IMG/VR virus record: IMGVR_UViG_3300021959_000266
Coordinates: 1-29,633 of that record
Reading direction: 5' to 3' (one strand)
Length of the DNA stretch: 29,633 bases
Origin: a virus
Below are positions 15,665-23,340 of this stretch, one piece after another; the stretch's first letter is position 1, and each line of letters begins with the position of its first letter. The notes under the pieces were generated by a model. That model saw only the letters and a program-made list of their open reading frames with translations. It had not been told where the DNA came from and ran no database searches. The position numbers and the translations under genes were made by a program.

Positions 15665-17376
15665 TTGAATTTCAAACAATAAAATACAAAAACTTATTAT
15701 CCTCAGGAAATAAGTTTACTGAAATAAAATTAAACGAACATCAAACCACACTGATACTAGGGGAAAATGGTGCAGGTAAATCTACACTGTTGGATGCACT
15801 ATGTTTTGGTTTATATGGTCGTGGGTTTAGAAATCTAAAGAAAGAACTACTTATCAACTCTATCAACCAAAAGGAACTATTGGTAGAGGTTGTATTTAAA
15901 GTAGGTAAGAAAACATACAAGGTCATTCGTGGAACAAAACCAAACAAGTTTGAACTCTATTTGAATGACACTCTAATTAATCAAGATGCATCGATTAGAG
16001 ACTACCAAGAACACCTAGAAAAGAATGTCCTCAAAATGAGTTATCGTTCTTTTACTCAGGTTGCAATCCTAGGGTCTGCAAACTTTACTCCTTTTATGCA
16101 GTTAAAGGCTGCAGAGAGACGTAAACTTGTAGAAGACCTTTTGGATATTTCTATCTTCTCAACAATGGCAGACCTACTTCGTAAGAAGATTTCTGCACAT
16201 ACTATTGAGATCAAAGACACTACACATAGTATTGATTTGATGGAAGAGAGAATAAAAGGACTTAATGAACAACTTAATGCACTTCGTGAGAATCGTGATC
16301 AAAAGATTAGTAAGTATGAAAATACTGTGACAGAAACACAAACTAATATCTCAAATCTCATGGAGAAAATAGATGAAAAGACGAAAAATGTGGTGGAGAA
16401 AAAGTCCACGATCACAGACAGAGACCCTCAGGGAGATAGACTTAAACAGGCAAGAGAAGTGGAGACTAGACTCCATGATGCTTACCGAAAAGCTGTTAAG
16501 GAAATCGAATTTTATGAACAGAATGATGACTGTCCAACATGTAAACAAGGATTAGACGAGTCACATAAACAAGAACACATTGCAGAGAAGTCGGCAAAGA
16601 AAGAAGAGTTAGGTCAGGCAATTAAAAAGATTGGAGAAACTATTGAGGAATCTTCACGAAGACTTGAAGAGATTGGTATTATCCAAGATGAGATAGAAAA
16701 GATACAAAAATCTATTGGTCTTCTTCAAGCTGAAGTAGTGTCAAATCAAAAGTTTATTACAAAGATACAAAAGGAAATTGAAGACCTCAAAAATGAAGAG
16801 AGTGGTAATTCCAATGTTCAGGAAAGAATTGACGACAGTGAACATGAATTAGATATACTACACAATAAAAAGAAATCTTTAGTTGATCAGGGTCACTACT
16901 TTGATATTGCACAGATGTTGTTAAAAGACCAAGGGGTCAAACAGAAGATCATCAAACAGTATGTTCCTATTATGAACAAGTTGATTAACAAGTATCTTGC
17001 TCAGTTAGAATTCTATGTCGGGTTCGAACTCAACGAAAGTTTCGAAGAGACTATCAAGTCAAGATTTAGAGACGTGTTTAAATATGATAACTTCTCACAG
17101 GGTGAAAAGATGAGAATCGACCTTGCACTTCTATTCACATGGAGAGCAGTTGCAAGAATGAAGAACTCAGTGAACACTAATCTTCTAATTCTAGACGAAG
17201 TGTTTGACAGTTCACTTGATACAGCTGGAACAGACGACTTCTTAAAACTTCTGAATACACTTACAGAGAAGACTAATGCATTCATTATCAGTCATAAGGG
17301 TGATGCACTCTATGATAAGTTTAATGATGTTCTAAGGTTTGAGAAATACAAAAACTTCTCAAGACTTGCAGAATAA
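15661..17376 (+). CDS. 46: Recombination ATPase subunit gp46 (Rad50/SbcC type)
   Basis: 571 residues (T4 gp46: 560). It is an SMC-like ATPase partner of gp47. Walker A GENGAGKS is at 34-41. Two coiled-coil arms (about 170-280 and 300-410) flank the zinc hook CPTC (291-294). The signature FSQGEKMR is near 478-485, Walker B LLILDE near 508-513, and the His switch is in ISHKGD. The stop at 17374-17376 abuts a late promoter for the next gene, so transcription strategy changes here. Confidence 0.96.
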   Translation: MIEFQTIKYKNLLSSGNKFTEIKLNEHQTTLILGENGAGKSTLLDALCFGLYGRGFRNLKKELLINSINQKELLVEVVFKVGKKTYKVIRGTKPNKFELYLNDTLINQDASIRDYQEHLEKNVLKMSYRSFTQVAILGSANFTPFMQLKAAERRKLVEDLLDISIFSTMADLLRKKISAHTIEIKDTTHSIDLMEERIKGLNEQLNALRENRDQKISKYENTVTETQTNISNLMEKIDEKTKNVVEKKSTITDRDPQGDRLKQAREVETRLHDAYRKAVKEIEFYEQNDDCPTCKQGLDESHKQEHIAEKSAKKEELGQAIKKIGETIEESSRRLEEIGIIQDEIEKIQKSIGLLQAEVVSNQKFITKIQKEIEDLKNEESGNSNVQERIDDSEHELDILHNKKKSLVDQGHYFDIAQMLLKDQGVKQKIIKQYVPIMNKLINKYLAQLEFYVGFELNESFEETIKSRFRDVFKYDNFSQGEKMRIDLALLFTWRAVARMKNSVNTNLLILDEVFDSSLDTAGTDDFLKLLNTLTEKTNAFIISHKGDALYDKFNDVLRFEKYKNFSRLAE

Positions 17377-17384
17377 CATAAATA
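17377..17384 (+). promoter_or_regulatory. Late promoter five bases before the 17390 ATG
   Basis: CATAAATA (seven of eight), then GTAGT, then ATG at 17390. The box starts directly after the gp46 stop. The spacing is identical to that at the portal and 28324 genes. Confidence 0.75.
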
Positions 17385-17389
17385 GTAGT

Positions 17390-18928
17390 ATGAAAAGTTT
17401 TAATCAATTCCTTAACAAAGAAGACATTAAATTAGACCTACCTACAGTTTCCGTTATTATGGAAGGGGGTATGGGCAAGGATGACCTCTTTAAAAGGAAA
17501 AACAAAACAGGGTTTATTGAGAAAGGTTCTAATGGTGAACTTTTAGACACTACTGGTAAAAAACTTTCAATCAAAGATCAAGAAGCTTGGGATGCAGCAC
17601 GTCATACATTAGAACTTGCAATATCTGATGGTGACCTAGACAAGGAGTGGGCATCTAATCTTAATAAGGCATTGGGTATTCGTGGACTTAGTAACATCGA
17701 TAAGATTGCAAACGGGTTTTCCACAGTAACAGGTAAAGACCCATCAGGTGAAGATTGGGAAGCTGGTATTGCAGTTGCATTAGACAAACTCCAAGGTAGA
17801 AACTTTATGGAAACTCCTGAATGGGAGAGATTCGGAAAGTATTGGGGTGATTGGGAAGACCAAGCAATGTTGACTGCAAAGGACTTTATCACCAAATTAA
17901 AAGTCACTACACTTTCACAAACAGGTTCAATGAAAGTAGGGGGGTTGACCCCTGAGTGGAAAGGTTCAAACACTACACCTAAAACAGACTTGATGGACAC
18001 GGGTGGTAGAAAAAGAATATCACTTAAGAAAGCAGGTGGTTCTCAGTTAATGTCAGCAGGTAAGGAAGAGTCTATCTCTACCGTAGAAGCTGCAATGAGA
18101 ATGTATTCTACAAATCCACAAGGTAAAAAGAAAATTGATTCTCTTTTAGATAGTTTAGAAAAGAAAATGATCAAACTATCTGAGAAGGGTCAAGTATCAG
18201 ATATTGAAGCACTTAGAGGTAAGGATAATCTCTCACCACAAGATCAAGCAAAACTCAATGAGTTAGACTTAGGTCAAGAGTATGCAAAAGAATTGACTTC
18301 AGAAATGGAAAATCTTTTCAACTCAGAACCCCTAATGAAGTCATACTTCTGTTGGGAAGCTGCAACGGGTCATGGTAAGTTCGGACAAGACACATGGCCA
18401 ACTGCAACTGTGATTGCAACTTTTAGAGGTAGTGGTGGAATAGAATCTATACAAGAATTAAAAAGTCCTGAGAAAGACGGTGGAGCAATTGCAAAGGGTA
18501 ATGGGTTCTATGTGTCATTTAAAAGTTCAGGAAGTTCTGCACCATACCTATCTCTTAGATCAAAGAAAGTAAAACTTAACAATTCACATAAACCATACAC
18601 ACTAGGTGAGATATTAGTAGAAGAGATTATGAAAGAAAAGTTCATGCTCACCGAAGACTTGCAAACACTTAATGAATTTCAATTAGTAGACAAAATTTTG
18701 AAAACTGCAAAGGATGTTTCTTCAAAGGTATCATCTGTTGCAAAAAGAATTTGGGCAGCTGTATTACAAAGAATTAACGAAGCATTTAACTGGATTAAAA
18801 AACAGGGTAGAAAAATTTTAGATGCTGTGTTATACTTTTTTGGATTGAAAATAAATGATGTAAAACTGAAATCAGGTGGAACCTATCCTCTGTTTTCAGG
18901 ATTAAAAACAAGTGCATTTGCAGGGTAA
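17390..18928 (+). CDS. Probable virion protein with amphipathic C-terminus
   Basis: 512 residues from ATG 17390, which starts MKSFNQFLNKEDIKLD and sits right after a late promoter. An upstream in-frame start lies in gp46. The opening resembles the MKTFxxF starts of prohead and virion proteins of marine T4-like phages. Middle segments (FLYVSF-type strands, SEPLMKSYFCWEAATGHGKF near 320, YLSLRSKKVKLNN near 400) suggest a folded domain. The last ~90 residues hold a cationic amphipathic stretch (VAKRIWAAVLQRINEAFNW, IKKQGRKILDAVLYFFG). A late promoter inside an early-type gene region suggests a structural or injected protein. No family recognised with confidence. Confidence 0.8.
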   Translation: MKSFNQFLNKEDIKLDLPTVSVIMEGGMGKDDLFKRKNKTGFIEKGSNGELLDTTGKKLSIKDQEAWDAARHTLELAISDGDLDKEWASNLNKALGIRGLSNIDKIANGFSTVTGKDPSGEDWEAGIAVALDKLQGRNFMETPEWERFGKYWGDWEDQAMLTAKDFITKLKVTTLSQTGSMKVGGLTPEWKGSNTTPKTDLMDTGGRKRISLKKAGGSQLMSAGKEESISTVEAAMRMYSTNPQGKKKIDSLLDSLEKKMIKLSEKGQVSDIEALRGKDNLSPQDQAKLNELDLGQEYAKELTSEMENLFNSEPLMKSYFCWEAATGHGKFGQDTWPTATVIATFRGSGGIESIQELKSPEKDGGAIAKGNGFYVSFKSSGSSAPYLSLRSKKVKLNNSHKPYTLGEILVEEIMKEKFMLTEDLQTLNEFQLVDKILKTAKDVSSKVSSVAKRIWAAVLQRINEAFNWIKKQGRKILDAVLYFFGLKINDVKLKSGGTYPLFSGLKTSAFAG

Positions 18929-18931
18929 AAT

Positions 18932-19552
18932 ATGTATGAATTAATTGATGAAGCTAGTAAGGTTCTAAGAACCCCACCACAACTATTTGACTTTGAGACG
19001 AGGACAGATGCAGAAGAGATTGCATCTAAATTAAAAGAAGCAATGCAAAGATTTGGTGGTATTGGTCTATCTGCAAACCAAGTAGGATTAGATGCAAGAG
19101 TCTTTGTAATGAAGTCAGAAGACAAAGGAGTCGTTGCATTCTTTAACCCTGAATTAAAAAGGGTATCCCAAGAAACAGATTTGATGAAAGAGGGGTGTCT
19201 CTCTTTTCCCGATATCTACTTAATGATTAAGAGATCAAAAGTGGTAGAATTAGAATATCAAGATGAAACAGGTGAAAAACAAACATTATTATTAAACGGT
19301 CTAGCTGCAAGGTGTGTTCAACACGAAATAGACCACTTAAACGGAATTCTCTTTCTTCAAAGAGCATCTAGATTAAAACTTGAACGAGCTCTTAAGTCTA
19401 GACCCAAAGAGCAGAAAAAAAGAATAGAATATGAAAAACGAATGGCAATTGCAAAATACATCAAGTCCCAAGCCAATATGGGAAGTTCCGAACCTACTGA
19501 CGGAGAATCAGTGCAGGAAACTGATACAGTGGTTCAGGACACACAAGCATAA
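18932..19552 (+). CDS. def: Peptide deformylase
   Basis: 206 residues. It removes the N-formyl group from nascent proteins, a metalloenzyme often carried by marine T4-like phages. The three motifs are complete: GIGLSANQ (43-50), EGCLS (87-91) and HEIDH (131-135), the Cys and both His being metal ligands. The catalytic core ends near residue 150. A charged tail follows (KSRPKEQKKRIEYEKRMAIA), then an acidic Ser/Thr/Gln-rich end overprinted by the next gene for 122 bases. The start is three bases after the previous stop with only a weak aggg upstream. Confidence 0.95.
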   Translation: MYELIDEASKVLRTPPQLFDFETRTDAEEIASKLKEAMQRFGGIGLSANQVGLDARVFVMKSEDKGVVAFFNPELKRVSQETDLMKEGCLSFPDIYLMIKRSKVVELEYQDETGEKQTLLLNGLAARCVQHEIDHLNGILFLQRASRLKLERALKSRPKEQKKRIEYEKRMAIAKYIKSQANMGSSEPTDGESVQETDTVVQDTQA

Positions 19553-20075
19553 GATATCAATAGGTTCAGACGAAGACTACTATGGAATACAAAAATTCCA
19601 TATCTTCAATCCTGAAATTAGAGACATCTTAAACAAAGTTGAATTTGATGTAGTTTCTGAAATCTTTGCAAAGACTGGTGCAAGGGTCTATCCAACTATG
19701 ACCAATATCAACGAGTGGTTCATTGGTGGAATACAAAGACCACATTTAGATGTGTATACCAACGAAGAGTTGCTGGCTGGTTTAGACCAAAATCCACCTG
19801 AGTTTCCTAATAGAGAGTGGACTACCATTGTAAATCTTAATACAGACTATAGTGGTGGAGAAACATACTTCCCAAATGAAAACTACACTGTAAAACCTGA
19901 AGTAGGAAAGTCTGCAATCTTCCAAGGAATTTATCACGATCATGGTGTCCATAAAGTGTATCAGGGGTTTAGATATACCGTTTCCATATGGTTCTCAGCA
20001 GATATCAACAACATGTTGTCAAACAAAATGACAAATGACATGTCTTTAACTTACCTAAATTTAAAAAATTCTTAA
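19431..20075 (+). CDS. 2OG-Fe(II) oxygenase, second copy type
   Basis: 214 residues. Iron ligands are HxD in RPHLDVY (His105, Asp107) and a distal His in HGVHKVYQGFRYTVSIWF (His174), with Arg181 for 2-oxoglutarate. The family strand WTTIVNLNTDYSGGETYF is present. The N-terminal IWEVPNLLTENQCRKLIQWF is a usual oxygenase opening, which argues that translation starts inside the deformylase gene (ATG 19431), although no clear ribosome binding site precedes it. It is unlike the first oxygenase (10794) in spacing of motifs. Substrate unknown. Confidence 0.85.
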   Translation: MKNEWQLQNTSSPKPIWEVPNLLTENQCRKLIQWFRTHKHKISIGSDEDYYGIQKFHIFNPEIRDILNKVEFDVVSEIFAKTGARVYPTMTNINEWFIGGIQRPHLDVYTNEELLAGLDQNPPEFPNREWTTIVNLNTDYSGGETYFPNENYTVKPEVGKSAIFQGIYHDHGVHKVYQGFRYTVSIWFSADINNMLSNKMTNDMSLTYLNLKNS

Positions 20076-20115
20076 ACTTTTTTTAAAAACCTCGTAAAAT
20101 CAATGACTTAGAGAC

Positions 20116-20145
20116 TTGACAATGGGTCTCACTTTTTGCTATACT
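20116..20145 (+). promoter_or_regulatory. Early promoter A
   Basis: Perfect -35 TTGACA (20116-20121), an 18-base spacer and -10 TATACT (20140-20145). The spacer ATGGGTCTCACTTTTTGC resembles those at 20546 and 23277. The leader is about 15 bases and contains aaggag before ATG 20168. Confidence 0.88.
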
Positions 20146-20167
20146 ATGCATATAGTAAGGAGTAAAT

Positions 20168-20371
20168 ATGAGTCACCCAAATAACCAAGCAATCGCAGAC
20201 AGAGCTGTGGACGATGCAATAGAACTCGTCAATTCTTTCTCTGATATGAAAGTCAAACAGGTTCTTCACCTAAACTTTGGAGTTAGGGATGGAGACAGAG
20301 ACGATCTGATCGAATTTGTTGCAAACCAATTCTTTAACGACTACATGAATGCACCAACTCCACATGGTTAA
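20168..20371 (+). CDS. Small early hypothetical protein, 67 residues
   Basis: It starts MSHPNNQAIADRAVDDAIEL, with strong promoter and ribosome binding site (aaggag). The composition is acidic and helical; the segment DDLIEFVANQFFNDYM closes the protein. No membrane segment or known motif. As the first gene after a host-type promoter it is probably expressed immediately on infection, when phages usually make host-takeover factors; that role is inferred from position only. It overlaps the next gene by eight bases. Confidence 0.8.
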   Translation: MSHPNNQAIADRAVDDAIELVNSFSDMKVKQVLHLNFGVRDGDRDDLIEFVANQFFNDYMNAPTPHG

Positions 20372-20549
20372 GTATCTGAAAGAAATCACCAAGTGGGAAG
20401 GGAACACCCCTAACCACACCTACATGGTTAACGAAAAGGGTCACCTAGTAGGATATATCAAGACTGGAACCAAGGAAGAGATCATATTCAAGACCCCTTC
20501 CAAACTGTTCTCAAAAAGTCGTAGAAAATTTATTGAACTCAAGTATTGA
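20364..20549 (+). CDS. Small basic early protein, 61 residues
   Basis: It starts MVKYLKEITKWEGNTPNHTY from ATG 20364, overlapping the previous stop; an ATG at 20349 would add five residues. The pattern TPNHTYMVNEKGHLVGYI...FKTPSKLFSKSRRKF is one I recognise from small conserved proteins of cyanophage-type genomes, without known function. The basic end (KSRRKFIELKY) could bind nucleic acid. The next early promoter begins inside its last codons. Confidence 0.75.
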   Translation: MVKYLKEITKWEGNTPNHTYMVNEKGHLVGYIKTGTKEEIIFKTPSKLFSKSRRKFIELKY

Positions 20550-20575
20550 CAATGACCCCACTTTTTTGGTAAGAT
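20546..20575 (+). promoter_or_regulatory. Early promoter B, near-leaderless
   Basis: TTGACA (20546-20551, overlapping the previous stop codon), an 18-base spacer ATGACCCCACTTTTTTGG and -10 TAAGAT (20570-20575). Only six bases separate the -10 box from ATG 20582, and there is no ribosome binding site. Confidence 0.8.
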
Positions 20576-20581
20576 AACATT

Positions 20582-22948
20582 ATGACAGAACAAATACGAA
20601 ATCAGAAAGACACCCTTGCAAAGTTGATGGCAACTGAGAACCTTACAGTTGTCCATAAGAAAATCCCTACTGCATACTTCGATGTGAAGAATCGAATCCT
20701 TGCATGTCCAGTATTCAAAGATGACATTTCATCTGAACTCTATGACTTGTTTATGGGTCATGAGGTAGGACATGCCCTTCACACTCCACTAGAAGGTCTA
20801 CATTCAACGCTGACAGAGAACAAGACCCTAAAGGGTTACCTCAATGTAATTGAAGATGTGAGGATTGAGAGTGCAATCAAAAACAAATTTACTGGTCTAA
20901 GAAAATCATTCTTCAAAGCTTACAATGAATTGATGGATATGGATTTCTTCAAACTAAACGGAAGAGACCTTTCTAAACTATCCTTGATTGATAAAATTAA
21001 CTTAATCACTAAAGTTGGTTCAAGAGTAAATATCCAATTATCCAACGAAGAACAAATCTTCCTCGACATGGCTTATGCATGTAAGACTTGGGATGATGTT
21101 GTTTCATGTTCACAAGCAATCTACGATTGGTCTAAAGCAAATGAGACTAGGGATGAGGAAGATCAAAAAATCGTTCCTACTTCATATCAGTATGATGAAT
21201 CTGACTTTGATGAAGATGAAGAAGAATATCCATTTGAGCCATATGGTGATGAAGACGATGAAGATGATGAAGAGGGTGACACCACTCCAAACACTTCAGG
21301 TGGTTCTGATCTGACTGATACACTTCCTGATATTGACACTTCAGAAATGAAAGAAACTGGTGAGACTGTAGAAACAGAGGAAGAACCTAAAGACGAAATC
21401 AAAAACACTGGTGAAAAAAGAGACGGTGGAACTTCTGCAAATCAATATGACGATGAAGACGGTGCAAGAGAAGCTCTAACTGAACACTATGCACATGAAA
21501 ACGAAGAAATGTTTGTTTCTGAAAATACATCTGTAAGAACTCAGATTAACATGAAAGATGTATACGATGTGTTTGATGCAGAAAATATTGTAGTCGGTTT
21601 CAAACAAGTTTCACAAGACTGGAAAAAGTTTTGGAACCCTTCACCTGATATGTATTCATACGATAGGGAAGAGATTGTAAAAGGTTTAGCCAGGGCAAAG
21701 GTAACTGCAAAGAGAATCTCTAACAGAAACAAAAAAGTTGTCATGCATATGGCAAAAGAATTTGAAATGAGACAAACTGCATTAAGAAGTGTCAAAGCTT
21801 ACCAAGGTAAAACTGGTCAGTTAGATATGAACAGAATTGCAAAATATCAAATTGTTGATGATGTATTCAAAAGAGCAACCTACCTTCCTGAAGGTAAAAA
21901 CCACGGTATTAACATTTTGTTAGATTGGTCAGGTTCTATTCAAAAAGAAGCAGCCGATCTTTTAGAACAAAGTATCATCCTTGCAGAGTTCTGTAGAAAA
22001 ACAGGTATTCCTTATAGAGTGTATCTATTTTCTGATTCTTATAGTAGTAAGTTCCATTCAATTAGAGACATTGCATTATTAGAAGTTCTTTCTAATGAAA
22101 TGTCTAATAGACAACATCAAGAAATGTTGATTAACCTTGCAGGATTATGGAACAACTTTTTCCTTGCAAAGTTTTCTTTCAGAAAAGGTTACCAAGCAAC
22201 TATTGAAGCTTACAATGAAATGTTTGGTGATGTAGATTGGTATGACCCTGAAATGAATCACGGTTATATACACTTTCCTACACACATTAACCCTAGAGGG
22301 TATAGCTTAGGGGGAACACCATTGAATGCAGCTCTTGTTGCAATGAGAAAACTTCTTCCAATCTTCAACAAGAAGTATGGTATTGAAAAGTCTATCCTCA
22401 CTGTTATTACTGATGGATACTCTCATGAGACTGATTATTTGAATCCTACTGCAAAAGAGAGAGAAGAATGGGAAGAACAACAAGATGACTACAACACTCC
22501 ATGGAAGAGAGAATTGATTGATCATGAAACTAACAGAGTATATCCTTATACAACTAAGGGTAATTATAGAGGTGGTTTTCCAAATACTCAAAACCTCTTA
22601 CATTGGGTTCAAGATACCACAGGTGTTCAAATTGCAGGTTACTTTGTTCTTTCTAAAAAAAGTGATTTGTTTCACCTTCTTTCAGCTGCCGATGTCAAAA
22701 GATCATGGATGGATGCAGAAACAATATGGAAGGATGTTAGAATCAATGGTTCTGTAATACATTGTCATGGATATAACAAACTTTTTGTGACAACACCTAA
22801 GTCACTTGGTGTTGATACTGAAGACACTTTGTCCGATGACTTCATCGATGCAAAGAAAGTAAGAGTGTTAGCAGCTTTCAAAAGAAATCAGAAAGCAAAA
22901 ACAACTTCAAGATTTTTAACTAATGAGTTTATAAAGGAGATAGCATAA
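20582..22948 (+). CDS. CobT-like protein: zincin domain plus VWA domain
   Basis: 788 residues. The N-terminal domain has a metallopeptidase motif HEVGH (60-64) with a following NVIEDVRIE (88-96) able to give the third Glu ligand. Residues about 200-290 are very acidic and low complexity. The C-terminal VWA domain has an intact MIDAS: DWSGS (448-452), the Thr of GGTPL and the Asp of TDGYS. Phage proteins of this type are often named CobT from the VWA homology. With the AAA+ partner at 23341 it looks like a MoxR/CobS-VWA machine, more likely remodelling or cleaving a protein than inserting cobalt. Driven by early promoter B. Confidence 0.88.
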   Translation: MTEQIRNQKDTLAKLMATENLTVVHKKIPTAYFDVKNRILACPVFKDDISSELYDLFMGHEVGHALHTPLEGLHSTLTENKTLKGYLNVIEDVRIESAIKNKFTGLRKSFFKAYNELMDMDFFKLNGRDLSKLSLIDKINLITKVGSRVNIQLSNEEQIFLDMAYACKTWDDVVSCSQAIYDWSKANETRDEEDQKIVPTSYQYDESDFDEDEEEYPFEPYGDEDDEDDEEGDTTPNTSGGSDLTDTLPDIDTSEMKETGETVETEEEPKDEIKNTGEKRDGGTSANQYDDEDGAREALTEHYAHENEEMFVSENTSVRTQINMKDVYDVFDAENIVVGFKQVSQDWKKFWNPSPDMYSYDREEIVKGLARAKVTAKRISNRNKKVVMHMAKEFEMRQTALRSVKAYQGKTGQLDMNRIAKYQIVDDVFKRATYLPEGKNHGINILLDWSGSIQKEAADLLEQSIILAEFCRKTGIPYRVYLFSDSYSSKFHSIRDIALLEVLSNEMSNRQHQEMLINLAGLWNNFFLAKFSFRKGYQATIEAYNEMFGDVDWYDPEMNHGYIHFPTHINPRGYSLGGTPLNAALVAMRKLLPIFNKKYGIEKSILTVITDGYSHETDYLNPTAKEREEWEEQQDDYNTPWKRELIDHETNRVYPYTTKGNYRGGFPNTQNLLHWVQDTTGVQIAGYFVLSKKSDLFHLLSAADVKRSWMDAETIWKDVRINGSVIHCHGYNKLFVTTPKSLGVDTEDTLSDDFIDAKKVRVLAAFKRNQKAKTTSRFLTNEFIKEIA

Positions 22949-23232
22949 TGGAACCATTAAGAATTGACCCTAGTTATTATCAGAGCTATTCTGATTCAAC
23001 TAGTTTATTAGCAGACGCAATACAGGAAGTAGGCCCTTCCCCTTGTCAGAAATTTAATTGTGATAAGTGGAGTCAGTGTGCAAGTGAGAAAGTCGAATGT
23101 AAGGCATTCAGAGTTTGGACTAACATGGGTAAAGGAGTGTATGAAAGACACTTAGTGTTAAAGAGTGATGGAACTCCTAGGGAGAAACCTATTGAAAATT
23201 CAATGGGTATTCTACTACAACCTATTAAGTGA
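22948..23232 (+). CDS. Small Cys-rich protein between CobT-like and CobS-like genes
   Basis: 94 residues, coupled to the upstream gene by TAATG. Four Cys occur in one segment with spacing C-x4-C-x5-C-x6-C (CQKFNCDKWSQC then EKVEC), suggesting a small zinc or Fe-S site, although no named family is recognised. The remainder is beta-like (AFRVWTNMGKGVYERHLVL). Its place between the two machine subunits suggests an adaptor or substrate. It could equally be unrelated. Confidence 0.75.
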   Translation: MEPLRIDPSYYQSYSDSTSLLADAIQEVGPSPCQKFNCDKWSQCASEKVECKAFRVWTNMGKGVYERHLVLKSDGTPREKPIENSMGILLQPIK

Positions 23233-23276
23233 TTGATTTGAAAGGCAATTTATTTTCATTATTTTTTGCAAAACAC

Positions 23277-23306
23277 TTGACAGTGACCCCTACTTTTTTA
23301 TATACT
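23277..23306 (+). promoter_or_regulatory. Early promoter C
   Basis: TTGACA (23277-23282), an 18-base spacer GTGACCCCTACTTTTTTA and -10 TATACT (23301-23306). The leader is about 28 bases, with acggaga before ATG 23341. Confidence 0.87.
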
Positions 23307-23340
23307 AATAACTGATGAGAAATTTAACGGAGACTACATT

